From Bremerella cremea (lineage in GTDB: Bacteria > Planctomycetota > Planctomycetia > Pirellulales > Pirellulaceae), in contig NZ_QPEX01000045.1 of the NCBI RefSeq assembly GCF_003335505.1, positions 62,001-126,000 on the forward strand: DNA of 64,000 nucleotides, read 5' to 3'. The notes below the pieces were generated by a model. The model was given only the letters and a program-made list of their open reading frames with translations. It was not told the origin of the DNA and did not search any database. Below, in pieces: positions 48,240 through 56,640 of the stretch (the first letter of the stretch is position 1; every line of letters begins with the position of its first letter). The translations under genes were made by a program, and so were the position numbers.

Positions 48240-48476
48240 ATGAACGAGCGATTGGACGTCACCAGCGATCCAGAACCGAACCAACCACCCCAGGAAACTG
48301 GCCGCCGCGTGCGTCCCTTTCTTGGTATCAAATTCGCCTGTTGCAGCTACTACGCCCGTATTTACCAAAATAAGGACGGCACCCATTACGTCGGCAATTG
48401 CCCCAAATGCGCCAAGCAAGTCCGTATCAAAATCGGCCACGGCGGCAGCAACAACCGCTTCTTCACGGCATATTAG
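48240..48476 (+). CDS. Small conserved-looking protein with CxxC motifs
   Basis: 78 residues. After a polar, disordered start comes FLGIKFACCSYYARIYQNKDGTHYVGNCPKCAKQVRIKIGHGG, written as residues about 27-70: a short beta-rich domain with CC and CPKC, likely a zinc ribbon-like fold, ending RFFTAY. GGAG lies 10 bases before the ATG. I do not recognise a named family; such short proteins are common in planctomycetes. Confidence 0.7.
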   Translation: MNERLDVTSDPEPNQPPQETGRRVRPFLGIKFACCSYYARIYQNKDGTHYVGNCPKCAKQVRIKIGHGGSNNRFFTAY

Positions 48477-48767
48477 CCCAGGAAAGAATGGACGGAAACA
48501 GACTTCATCGAAGGGACAAGCCTTACGCTTACGCCCTGAATAGAGCGGGAATCTATGCGGGGTACGTTTTCTACTTAACGCAAGCTTTCTTTTGCTTGCC
48601 TATTCATCCGTGTTCTGCTGTGAAATCGGTGGGCAAAACCGGCTTCTTACCAGAAAGCGTTCAACCATCTGCTAGCATGGCGAGGAGCAACTTTCACACG
48701 TCCATCTTGAGTTGACCGCACGATTTCCGTACGATCTGCCGCCCCCATACATTGGAGCTTGGCTGCC

Positions 48768-49265
48768 ATGATCGACTTCGACATTCAACGCTGTACCCGT
48801 AAGTGCTACGCCACCGAGCGCGAGCTTCGTCCTGGCGATCAGTATTTTTCGGTCCTGATGCCAGATGGGGCGGAAGTGGTACGGCAAGATTTCAGCAAAG
48901 AAGCCTGGGAAGGCCCTCCAGAGAATTCGATCTGCTGGTGGAAGGCGACCATGCCAGATCCGCAGTCGAATAAAATCAGTTGGGCCCCGCACGATATTAT
49001 GCTCGATCACTTCGAGCAACTGCTGCAAGATCCTCAGCAACAAGACGCCGCCTACGTGGTAGCGCTGCTGATGGTCCGCCGCAAGATTGTGCGGCTAGAT
49101 GACACCGAGACCGGCGACGATGGTATCCAACGTTTGGTGATGGTAGGGCTAAAACGAGAAGGATCGTACAAAATCCCTGTCGTCGAGCCGACCGCCAAGC
49201 GGATTGTCGAAATCCAGAACGAATTGACCTCGCTGCTGCAAACCGGCGATCCCCCAGCCGAATAA
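48768..49265 (+). CDS. Hypothetical cytoplasmic protein
   Basis: 165 residues from the ATG at 48768 (GGAG 10 bases upstream). No signal peptide or membrane helix. Near the N-terminus are CTRKCYATERELRPGDQYFSVL and a Trp-rich segment (SICWWKATMP); the rest is acidic and helical (LDHFEQLLQDPQQQDAAYVVALLMVRRKIV). The layout CxxxC...GDxY suggests a small metal-binding N-terminal part. No known family. The lipoprotein gene at 49289 follows 23 bases later and may be co-transcribed. Confidence 0.7.
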   Translation: MIDFDIQRCTRKCYATERELRPGDQYFSVLMPDGAEVVRQDFSKEAWEGPPENSICWWKATMPDPQSNKISWAPHDIMLDHFEQLLQDPQQQDAAYVVALLMVRRKIVRLDDTETGDDGIQRLVMVGLKREGSYKIPVVEPTAKRIVEIQNELTSLLQTGDPPAE

Positions 49266-49288
49266 CAGCACAACGCAAGGATGCGACT

Positions 49289-50458
49289 GTGACACATTTC
49301 CAACGGCACTCAGTTGCCGCGATCTTGCTCGTCGGCATGGCGTGTGGCGCTGGCTGTCCGCAGTTAATGCGTCCTGTCGATCCCCTTTATCAGCCGCCAG
49401 TCGTGTTCCAGACCGCGCCGACGATGGACCAGCTCATGGCCCAAGTCAACTCGAACACGCAAAAGGTTCATTCGCTGGAATCAACCGGTGCCAGTCTCGG
49501 CCTGAAGGGTTTTCCTTCTATCCGAGCTCAAATTTACATGATGCCACCGATGAAGTTTCGCATGATTGGCGAGACCGCTTTAACCGGCCAACTTTTGGAC
49601 CTGGGAAGCAATGAAGAAGAATTTTGGGTGTGGGGACGTGGTTTTGAATCGCCTGGCCTGATGTATGCGAGGCACGATCAATTCCAACAAACAATGGCCA
49701 AGACCATCTTGCCGGTTGAACCCTCGTGGGTTGCGCAAGCGATGGGGCTGGCTCGCTTCGATCCGAACGACTATCACCAGGGACCGTTCCCGACGGCGAC
49801 CGGTAACTACGAAATCCGTACGACGATGAACTCTTCCGCCGGCCAACTCACCAAAGTCACCGTCATCGACAAGCAATATGGTTACGTCCTCGAACAGCAC
49901 ATGTACGATATGGCCGGCCAGCCGATCGCCTCGGCCATGGCGTCGAACTACCGCTACGATCCGAGCTCTGGCGTTTCGCTGCCGTACAAAGTCGACATTC
50001 GCCTGCCAAAGTCTGGGGCGGACTTCTCGATTCAAATCATCGGCTACCGTATCAATCAGTTGACCGAAGGAACCGGCACCTTCGCCAAACCGCATCGGCC
50101 TGACGTGCCAGAGATCAACTTGGTAGGCAACGCAGGCATGCAAATTCCTTCCGGACAACCGCTCCCCAGTGGCCAATACGCGCCGACCAACCAAGCCTAT
50201 CCAAACGGCGGGCAACCACTTCCCACCGGCCAGCCCTATCCCGGCCAGCAACCGGCACCGGTCGGCCAACCGTACCCTGGCAGCGGTCAATTCGATCCCT
50301 ATGCCCCCACAAACACGCAGCCGCAGTATCCATCGAGAGGTGGTTACCCCCTAGGGGCGAACATGAGCCCGGGTGGGCAAGTCACCTCGATTCGCCCGGT
50401 GTACGAGACGGCAGCGCGAGAAGAATTTAACTCGCCGCCTATTCGAGGGATGCGATAG
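49289..50458 (+). CDS. Lipoprotein with LolB-like body and Pro/Gln-rich tail
   Basis: 389 residues, GTG start with AAGGA 8 bases upstream. Lipoprotein signal ending CGAGC (about residue 23). The body (about 45-270) has the pattern of an outer-membrane lipoprotein-sorting fold: NSNTQKVHSLESTGASL, then repeated beta strands (MPPMKFRMIGETALTGQLLDLGSNEEEFWVWG). The tail (about 280-389) is repetitive, with GQPLPSGQY / GQPLPTGQPYPGQ units rich in Gly, Gln, Pro and Tyr. The LolB/DUF4292 resemblance is inferred from pattern alone. Confidence 0.75.
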   Translation: MTHFQRHSVAAILLVGMACGAGCPQLMRPVDPLYQPPVVFQTAPTMDQLMAQVNSNTQKVHSLESTGASLGLKGFPSIRAQIYMMPPMKFRMIGETALTGQLLDLGSNEEEFWVWGRGFESPGLMYARHDQFQQTMAKTILPVEPSWVAQAMGLARFDPNDYHQGPFPTATGNYEIRTTMNSSAGQLTKVTVIDKQYGYVLEQHMYDMAGQPIASAMASNYRYDPSSGVSLPYKVDIRLPKSGADFSIQIIGYRINQLTEGTGTFAKPHRPDVPEINLVGNAGMQIPSGQPLPSGQYAPTNQAYPNGGQPLPTGQPYPGQQPAPVGQPYPGSGQFDPYAPTNTQPQYPSRGGYPLGANMSPGGQVTSIRPVYETAAREEFNSPPIRGMR

Positions 50459-50487
50459 AGAAACCGTTCGCTAATCGAGCGAGCTGC

Positions 50488-50859
50488 TTAAGTGCCAGGA
50501 ATTTGCAACCGCTCGGACGAAGCGTCCTTCAGGGCCGTTTGAATCCGCTGCTCAGCGCCCCGATCTTGTAATTCCTGAACGACAATTCTTCGGGAAGCAA
50601 CCGTCAGAAAAGTGGTGAAACTGCCGCTCGTATCAAAGCGGCGGAGAATAGCCAGGTCGTTGTCGGCAAGCTGCTCGAAGACGCTCACCACCACGTCGTC
50701 TGCCTCTTTGCTGGTCAGCGTCCACTTCTGAGTTTGGCGGCAATGCTGTACGACCTGCACCACAGTACTGGCATAACGGTCGATAAAACGTCGCCAATGC
50801 AGGGCAGGGGAGGCGAAAAGCTCATCCAACAACTGCAAGTCAGCCGAACTAGATTTCAT
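50488..50859 (-). CDS. Sigma-70 region 2-only protein
   Basis: 123 residues from the ATG at 50859 (GGAAG upstream). HWRRFIDRYASTVVQVVQHC, SKEADDVVVSVFEQLADND and ILRRFDTSGSFTTFLTVASRRIVVQEL match sigma-70 region 2 (core-binding and -10 recognition). Region 4 (-35 recognition) is missing: the protein ends soon after and no region-4 helix-turn-helix is present. Either a planctomycete-type truncated sigma or a regulator that uses only region 2. No frameshift is visible; no region-4-like sequence lies downstream on this strand. Confidence 0.75.
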   Translation of the reverse strand: MKSSSADLQLLDELFASPALHWRRFIDRYASTVVQVVQHCRQTQKWTLTSKEADDVVVSVFEQLADNDLAILRRFDTSGSFTTFLTVASRRIVVQELQDRGAEQRIQTALKDASSERLQIPGT

Positions 50860-51139
50860 GACGAACGCTTCCATGCGCGTTAAATACAAGCGAAACAAGG
50901 GTTCAAAAATCTAAACTAGCTGAGACTTAAGCTCAATACTGGTTTTAGGTTGGAAACCGGCCCTAAATGAGGCCATGTTGCCTTGACACCTTGTTGAGAC
51001 AGGAATAAAAACCAAAAGACGGTCACGTCAATACCTTTCATAGACGCGACTTGCAATCTGGGGCAAGCCCAAGTTCGTGCTGCCCCGAAACGAGAAAATG
51101 TTTTCAACAGCGCCGCCCACTGGCCAGGAGATATAAAGA

Positions 51140-51418
51140 ATGACTCACGTAGTCTGCGAACCGTGCTTTAACTGCAAGTACACGGATTGCGTCGTTGTAT
51201 GCCCCGTCGAATGTTTCTACGAAGGGGACCAGATTCTTTACATCCATCCCGAAGAATGCATCGACTGCGAAGCTTGTGTGCCGGAATGCCCGGTCGAAGC
51301 GATCTTCCACGAAGACAATGTTCCGGAAGAATGGAGTGGCTTCGTCGAGCTGAACGCCGAAATGGCGCCTCAGTGTGAAGTGATCACCGAGAAGAAGACA
51401 CCGCTGGCCGATCAATAA
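51140..51418 (+). CDS. fdxA: 7Fe-type ferredoxin
   Basis: 92 residues, close to the usual length. Cys spacing fits a 3Fe-4S plus 4Fe-4S ferredoxin: [21 protein letters not shown], then [17 protein letters not shown] with the canonical CxxCxxC...CP. It carries electrons for oxidoreductases. GGAGATATA precedes the ATG. A terminator follows. It is a lone gene. Confidence 0.93.
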   Translation: MTHVVCEPCFNCKYTDCVVVCPVECFYEGDQILYIHPEECIDCEACVPECPVEAIFHEDNVPEEWSGFVELNAEMAPQCEVITEKKTPLADQ

Positions 51419-51468
51419 GCAATCGTCCAACAGACACCGTAATGGCGTCTGCAACTCTCAAAGAATTC

Positions 51469-51502
51469 AAAAGCCACAACTCAAAACGTTGTGGCTTTTT
51501 TT
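51469..51502 (+). terminator. Terminator after ferredoxin gene
   Basis: AAAAGCCACAAC (51469-51480) pairs perfectly with GTTGTGGCTTTT (51488-51499) around a 7-base loop, with a run of seven T at 51496-51502. The following ~260 bases before the next gene show no gene. Confidence 0.93.
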
Positions 51503-51761
51503 GTAAGCATCTCTCCCTAAAAAGCCCTCCGAGTCAAGCGTTTACGCAGGCTCGTTCCGTTTGCGACTTAGCCAAAAGCGAACGACTCTCCGTGGATAAG
51601 TCAAGTCGATTTAACGCATATTTCCGCACGAAATACGCTAGTGCGTTTTATTCTACAGACTCGTATTGCTTCAGATTGTCACGCCGGGTTAGGATGAAAA
51701 CGTGCTAATTCGCCGCGCCATCATGCGGCCTTCTCGATAGAAAAACAGAAGGACTTTTCTG

Positions 51762-52076
51762 ATGAGTCAATTTACTTGCCAGTGCTGCCAGCAAGTTTTT
51801 GACAAAAGCAGTGATCCATGCTTCGTCATTCGCGTCACTGCCTTTCTGGAGATTGAGCCCCACTTCGACGAACTCGACTACGACGATACCGATAGAGATA
51901 ACCTCTCCGTTTTGGCCGACACACTCGAACAGGTCTACCCGATCCCCGACCCAACCTTGCATGACGACCAGCCGGAACGAGACTTCCGTGTCTGTCGCGA
52001 CTGCTATCAGCGATTCATGACCGACCCCGTCGGTCGCGATACGCCAGCGGCGTCGATTTCGTTTAGCGACAACTGA
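51762..52076 (+). CDS. Small CxxC protein, likely zinc-binding
   Basis: 104 residues. Two Cys pairs bracket the protein: FTCQCCQQVF near the N-terminus and VCRDCYQRFM near the C-terminus, a spacing typical of a zinc ribbon/knuckle with a long acidic insert between (LEIEPHFDELDYDDTDRDN). AGAAGGAC precedes the ATG. No named family recognised. Confidence 0.75.
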   Translation: MSQFTCQCCQQVFDKSSDPCFVIRVTAFLEIEPHFDELDYDDTDRDNLSVLADTLEQVYPIPDPTLHDDQPERDFRVCRDCYQRFMTDPVGRDTPAASISFSDN

Positions 52077-52367
52077 TTTCTCGTAATTGCCCGTCCTTTT
52101 TACCTGGCTTTTTTTCAGGCCAGGCCGATGAAGTCGCGTGTAACGACCTGGCCTTGCACGGTTCGGCTCCCGATAGGCCCGCCAAGAGCCGGGCGATCTT
52201 GACTTCCCCCTTCTTACTCGGGGCGAACTGGCTTGAGGCTTTGGCCCGTTGTTCCTCCCCGGATTGACGGATAAACTGAAGGTTTGATCGTGCCGGAGCC
52301 GTAGCGACTTGGCGCCGGGCAAAACCCTCGCGATCGGTCATTTCTCAACACCTCACCTTCCGAAAAG

Positions 52368-53438
52368 ATGCCGAACATGAAGATTGCCGTTATTGGTGGA
52401 GATGGAACCGGGCCAGAAGTCACCGCTGAAGCTTTGAAAGTGATGGATGCCGTCGCCAAGCTGGAAGGCTTCACCATCGACAAGACCGAATTCGGTTTCG
52501 GTGGCGATCACTACCTGAAAACCGGCGAGATTTTGCCTGAAGGTGCCGTTGACGAGTTGAAGAAGTTCGACGCGATCTACCTAGGCGCCGTCGGGCACCC
52601 AGACGTTGCCCCTGGTATCTTGGAAAAAGGGTTGCTCCTGCAACTTCGCTTCCAGCTCGATCAATACATCAATCTACGCCCGGTCAAGCTCTACCCAGGC
52701 GTCGAAACACCCCTGCAAGGCAAGACCCCCGAAGACATCGACTTTGTTGTTGTCCGCGAAAACACCGAAGACTTGTACGCCGGCATTGGTGGTTTTCTGA
52801 AGAAGGGTTCCGCCGATGAGGTCGCCACGCAAACGGCAATTTACTCGCGGAAAGGTTGCGAACGCTGGTTGCGTTGGGCGTTTGAATACACCCAAAAACG
52901 TAACAACCCCAAAGGGAAGAAGCTGACCTTAGTTGCGAAAACCAACGTGCTGACCTACGGCCACGACCTGATCTGGCGGACTTTCCAGGAAGTCGCCAAA
53001 GACTACCAAGACGTCGAACCGGATTACAATCACGTCGATGCGTGCTGCATGTGGATGGTTAAGAATCCGGAATACTACGACGTGATCGCCACCACCAACA
53101 TGTTTGGCGACATCATCACCGACTTGGGCGGAATCATCCAAGGTGGAATGGGCGTTGCCGCTGGTGGAAATATCAATCCCGACGCCGGTGGAACCAGCAT
53201 GTACGAACCGATGGGTGGTAGTGCTCCGAAGTACACCGGCAAGAACGTCATTAACCCAATCGCTGCCATCAGCGCCGGGGCGATGCTGCTGGAACACACC
53301 GGCCAGCCAGCGGCTGGGGCTCGCGTGATGAAGGCCATTCAAACAGTCACCGGTACCAAGATGAAGAGCCAAAGCGCCGGCAAGATGGGCTACAGCACCA
53401 CCGAAGTTGGTGATTTGGTCGTCGACGCGCTTTCCTAA
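52368..53438 (+). CDS. leuB: 3-isopropylmalate/isocitrate dehydrogenase family protein (probable LeuB)
   Basis: 356 residues, normal LeuB length. Beta-decarboxylating dehydrogenase motifs: IAVIGGDGTGPEV (N-terminus), LLLQLRFQLDQYINLRPVKLYPGV with the substrate Arg, VRENTEDLYAGIGG, LVAKTNVLTYG, NMFGDIITDLGG with the metal Asp, and NPIAAISAGAMLLEH. The family also includes tartrate and homoisocitrate dehydrogenases, so the substrate is not certain; leuA elsewhere in the window makes LeuB likely. It is not in the leuA transcription unit. An in-frame ATG three codons in (52377) is an alternative start. Confidence 0.8.
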   Translation: MPNMKIAVIGGDGTGPEVTAEALKVMDAVAKLEGFTIDKTEFGFGGDHYLKTGEILPEGAVDELKKFDAIYLGAVGHPDVAPGILEKGLLLQLRFQLDQYINLRPVKLYPGVETPLQGKTPEDIDFVVVRENTEDLYAGIGGFLKKGSADEVATQTAIYSRKGCERWLRWAFEYTQKRNNPKGKKLTLVAKTNVLTYGHDLIWRTFQEVAKDYQDVEPDYNHVDACCMWMVKNPEYYDVIATTNMFGDIITDLGGIIQGGMGVAAGGNINPDAGGTSMYEPMGGSAPKYTGKNVINPIAAISAGAMLLEHTGQPAAGARVMKAIQTVTGTKMKSQSAGKMGYSTTEVGDLVVDALS

Positions 53439-53466
53439 TCACCACGGGAAGGCAGCCGAACCAAGC

Positions 53467-53497
53467 CTGGCTCCGTGAAATTCGTTCACCGAGCCGG
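53467..53497 (+). terminator. Hairpin after the leuB-like gene
   Basis: CTGGCTC-c-GTGAA pairs with TTCAC-c-GAGCCGG around a 5-base loop, with one internal mismatch and one wobble. No T-run follows, so it is a possible weak terminator or a stabilising 3' stem. Confidence 0.45.
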
Positions 53498-53539
53498 GCC
53501 ACTCCTATCTTCTATCCCGCTTACAGGAGGCCGCCGACC

Positions 53540-54316
53540 ATGTCCGTTCGAAGCTTATTCGATTTAACTGGCCGCTCCGCTCTCATCACCGGTGGGAGTA
53601 AAGGAATCGGGAAAACCCTGGCCCGGGCCTTTGCAGAATGTGGCGCCAACGTCTGCATCACCGCCCGAAACGAAGACGAGCTCAAGTCTGCCACGGAAGA
53701 AATTGCCCAAGGCCTAGGTAGCCGCGTTATCTATCGCGTTTGCGACATGGCCGATCGGGCGGCGGTCGATGCGATGGCAATCGATGTCCTGCAAGAATTT
53801 CAAGGCATCGATATTCTGATCAACAACGCCGGCACAAACCGCCCTGAACTACTAGCAGAAACAAACGATACTACTTGGGACGAAGTCCTTGAACTCAATT
53901 TCACCGCGTGCATGCGTCTCGCTCGCCATGTTGTGCCCGACATGAAGGAGAAGCAGTGGGGGCGGATCATCCACCTCTCAAGCGTGATGGCGTTGGCCTC
54001 GAACCCTGGTCGCGGTTTATACTCAGGCACGAAAGCGGCGCTGATCGGCATGGCGAAAGCTCATGCGTTGGAGCTTGGCCCCCACGGTATTACGGTCAAC
54101 TGTATTTGCCCTGGTCCGATTGCCACCGATTTGCCGATGAGTCTACTCAACGAAGAACAAAAACAACGCTTCGCGGAGCGCACGGCGCTTAAACGCTGGG
54201 GAAAAACTATCGACATGGTAGGCCCAGCTTTATTGCTTGGTAGTGACGCAGGAGCTTACATTACAGGTACTACGATCCTAGCAGACGGTGGCCTGACTTG
54301 TCGTACGTTCGATTAA
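53540..54316 (+). CDS. Short-chain dehydrogenase/reductase
   Basis: 258 residues. Rossmann motif TGGSKGIG (18-25 region), NNAGTN, catalytic Ser of SSVMALASNPG, and Y-x3-K in GLYSGTKAALIG are intact. The C-terminal segment ITGTTILADGG is typical of the classical SDR/FabG subgroup. GGAGG sits 8-10 bases before the ATG. Substrate unknown; it is probably an NAD(P)-dependent sugar or acid oxidoreductase. Confidence 0.92.
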   Translation: MSVRSLFDLTGRSALITGGSKGIGKTLARAFAECGANVCITARNEDELKSATEEIAQGLGSRVIYRVCDMADRAAVDAMAIDVLQEFQGIDILINNAGTNRPELLAETNDTTWDEVLELNFTACMRLARHVVPDMKEKQWGRIIHLSSVMALASNPGRGLYSGTKAALIGMAKAHALELGPHGITVNCICPGPIATDLPMSLLNEEQKQRFAERTALKRWGKTIDMVGPALLLGSDAGAYITGTTILADGGLTCRTFD

Positions 54317-54457
54317 GCCACCGATTAACCTGCTTAGAAATTCCCTTCATGCCCGGAACTCGTCTCTTCCCAGAGACCCGGTAAACCTCTCCTCAAGACG
54401 TTACCTCCTTTTGTCCTGTTGCTTCCGGCAACCACAGCATGACGACCTGACTTTTCC

Positions 54458-54817
54458 ATGAACTTAGAACTTAGCTCCATCAAGGATAACGTTGTCCACG
54501 TCGCCGTCTTTGGCAAGGTAACCCAAGATGCGACCTCGCGTGACGCCGATCTGATTGCCGACCTTTTAGGAGAGCATGCTTACCAGCGGAACGTTCTGCT
54601 TAACCTTCGCGATGCCGAGATGGTCGATTCAAGCGGAATTGGTTGGCTGCTGGTCTGCCATAAGAAGTTCAAGGATAACGGCGGCCGTATGATCTGCCAC
54701 TCGGCTCCTCCGGTGGTCGCCAATGTCTTTCGATTGATGCGTATGGATTTAGTTTTTGAAAACGCGGCCAACGTCGCGGAAGCGGAGAAACTCGCCGGTG
54801 TCAGTTCCCAAGAATAA
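54458..54817 (+). CDS. STAS-domain anti-sigma factor antagonist-like protein
   Basis: 119 residues, one STAS domain. The conserved phosphorylatable Ser lies in MVDSSGIGWLLVCHKKF (about 56-72). The domain begins VVHVAVFGKVTQDATSRDADL. Such proteins bind anti-sigma kinases or act in other switching modules. The gene overlaps the next (ATPase) gene by 20 bases, so the two products are probably co-translated. Confidence 0.88.
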   Translation: MNLELSSIKDNVVHVAVFGKVTQDATSRDADLIADLLGEHAYQRNVLLNLRDAEMVDSSGIGWLLVCHKKFKDNGGRMICHSAPPVVANVFRLMRMDLVFENAANVAEAEKLAGVSSQE

Positions 54818-56042
54818 CTCCCACGGTATCGAATTTACAAACATCGACGTCACCACGCTCGAACCGGAAGCCTTGATGCGGCTGCTGATCGAGCATTGCC
54901 ACTTGGTGGGTGCGAGCGATATTTTTGTCTTCTCAGGCGATCCCGAGTACCAGATCTCGATGCGACTCTGGGGCAGGATGAAAACGATCACCACGCTGCC
55001 TACCAGCGAAGGTCGTCAACTGCTGAACTACGCCAAAGCATTGGCCGGGCTCGATATCGCCGAACGTCGCCGCCCGCAAGATGGCCGCTGGTTCTATCGC
55101 GACGACGAGAAAATCATCGACCTGCGGATGAGCATCATCCCCACACGCGAAGGGGAAGACTTGACGTTCCGCTTGCTGGATCGCAAGTCGAGCCTGCTTT
55201 CGATCGACGAAATCGGCCTGGGCCGACACGACCGACAAGCATTGATGGAAATGCTGCAGTCCGAGTCTGGCTTGGTCTTGGTTACCGGCCCAACCGGAAC
55301 CGGCAAGACGACCACCCTTTACGCTTGCCTTCAGCATCTGAACGATGGCAATCGCAAGATCAACACGCTGGAAGATCCCATCGAATTCTCGCTGCCAGGC
55401 ATTCGCCAATCTCAGGTCAACATGAAGATCGGGCTCGATTTTCCGGACCTGCTGCGTGGCGTCATTCGTCAGCAGCCCGACATCATCATGGTGGGTGAGA
55501 TCCGCGATAAAGAAACCGCTCTGACGGCTGTCCGTGCTGCCAACAGTGGGCATCTTGTGTTCGCGACCCTGCATTCGCCGGTGGCCACCGGAGCCGTGCA
55601 AAGCATGCTGGCCTTCGACATCCACCCATTCTTCCTCGCTAGTTGCCTCCGGGGCGTGATCGCCCAACGCCTGGTCCGCAAACTCGATCCCAACACACGT
55701 GTCCGTTACGAACTGGGAGACACCGGCAATACATTTGCCGATATCCAATCGCTGCTTGAACCAGGAGAAGGCACCTCGTTCTACGGGCCTGATCCAACGG
55801 CGGAAAACGAAGGCTACTGCGGTCGGACAGCCATTTTTGAAATGGTGACAATCAACCGCACTCTGCGCGAAGCCATCATCGCTCGGCGTCCAACTCACGA
55901 ACTAGAGAAGACCGCTGAACACCTCGGGATGATCACCTTCCGCAAAGCAGCCATGCTCAAAGTCGCCCAAGGGGAAACGAGCATGGAAGAAGTGCTGAAG
56001 AATGTTCCGGTCGAATACCTTGATCTAGAAGCAGGGACATAA
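54798..56042 (+). CDS. GspE/PilB-like secretion ATPase without N-terminal domain
   Basis: 414 residues from GTG 54798 (GGAG upstream), overlapping the STAS gene by 20 bases; ATG 54756 is an alternative. Motifs: PQDGRW (N-terminal secretion ATPase part), Walker A GPTGTGKT (164-171), LEDPIEFSLPGIRQSQVN (Asp box), HxGLDF, Walker B VGEIRD, and the His box AANSGHLVFATLHSP. It lacks the long GspE/PilB N-terminal domain and the CxxC zinc site. No type II secretion or pilus genes lie nearby. Role unclear: an ATPase for a pseudopilus or a regulator working with STAS. Confidence 0.88.
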   Translation: MSVPKNNSHGIEFTNIDVTTLEPEALMRLLIEHCHLVGASDIFVFSGDPEYQISMRLWGRMKTITTLPTSEGRQLLNYAKALAGLDIAERRRPQDGRWFYRDDEKIIDLRMSIIPTREGEDLTFRLLDRKSSLLSIDEIGLGRHDRQALMEMLQSESGLVLVTGPTGTGKTTTLYACLQHLNDGNRKINTLEDPIEFSLPGIRQSQVNMKIGLDFPDLLRGVIRQQPDIIMVGEIRDKETALTAVRAANSGHLVFATLHSPVATGAVQSMLAFDIHPFFLASCLRGVIAQRLVRKLDPNTRVRYELGDTGNTFADIQSLLEPGEGTSFYGPDPTAENEGYCGRTAIFEMVTINRTLREAIIARRPTHELEKTAEHLGMITFRKAAMLKVAQGETSMEEVLKNVPVEYLDLEAGT

Positions 56043-56079
56043 CGCGTCTCTTCTCTTGAGGTCGTGCGTTCATGGGCCC

Positions 56080-56484
56080 TTACAACCATCGATTCGAGAC
56101 ACTCATAGCGGCCTCGAACCCAGCTGCGAGTGATAGACAGAACTCGAAGAGCAGCAAAAAGAGGCAGGATATCCGGAGACCTTTCAAGCCCCACAAGATC
56201 GCTCCGGACATTACGATCTGCGAGAGAAGCAAGGCTCTGATCGTCAGTTGTTGCCACGACCAAAGTGGGCCTATCCCATGTTTCAAGGCCATCACCTCGC
56301 CAAAAACAATCAGGGCTACGGTGACCAAAAGAGGTAACAACACAACCATTTCTCGTGGGTGCCAAGTCACCGGGGTATGCGAACGTATCACCACCGCTAA
56401 CCCCAGCAGCACAAGAAAGACGGGCGTGAAAGGTGAAGCCAACGCAATGGACAGCGTAGCTCGAACCATGTACGGCAACATCAT
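56080..56484 (-). CDS. Small polytopic membrane protein
   Basis: 134 residues from the ATG at 56484 (56490 TTG and 56481 ATG are alternatives). Four predicted helices (about 9-27, 40-62, 78-98, 104-126) with little else. No family recognised. The opposite-strand ORF over the same bases lacks any such pattern, so this strand is preferred. Confidence 0.6.
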   Translation of the reverse strand: MMLPYMVRATLSIALASPFTPVFLVLLGLAVVIRSHTPVTWHPREMVVLLPLLVTVALIVFGEVMALKHGIGPLWSWQQLTIRALLLSQIVMSGAILWGLKGLRISCLFLLLFEFCLSLAAGFEAAMSVSNRWL

Positions 56485-56640
56485 ACGCAACCATTTCAGT
56501 AAGGTTCTTCAACCGGCGTCGCAATTAGTATCTGGACAGACAAGCCAATAGGTGCAGACCGGTTTATCTAACATCGCGTAATCGGTGAAAGATGCGGACA
56601 AAAAGAATGGAACTTCCGATTCGCTGCCGCTGAAAACCAT

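Noticed and set aside
55895-56524. 209-residue minus-strand ORF overlapping the GspE-like gene end
   Set aside because: Runs into a well-supported gene and shares its stretch with the membrane-protein frame; no motifs.
56072-56551. 159-residue plus-strand ORF over the small membrane protein
   Set aside because: The minus-strand reading gives four clean hydrophobic helices; the plus-strand product has none.
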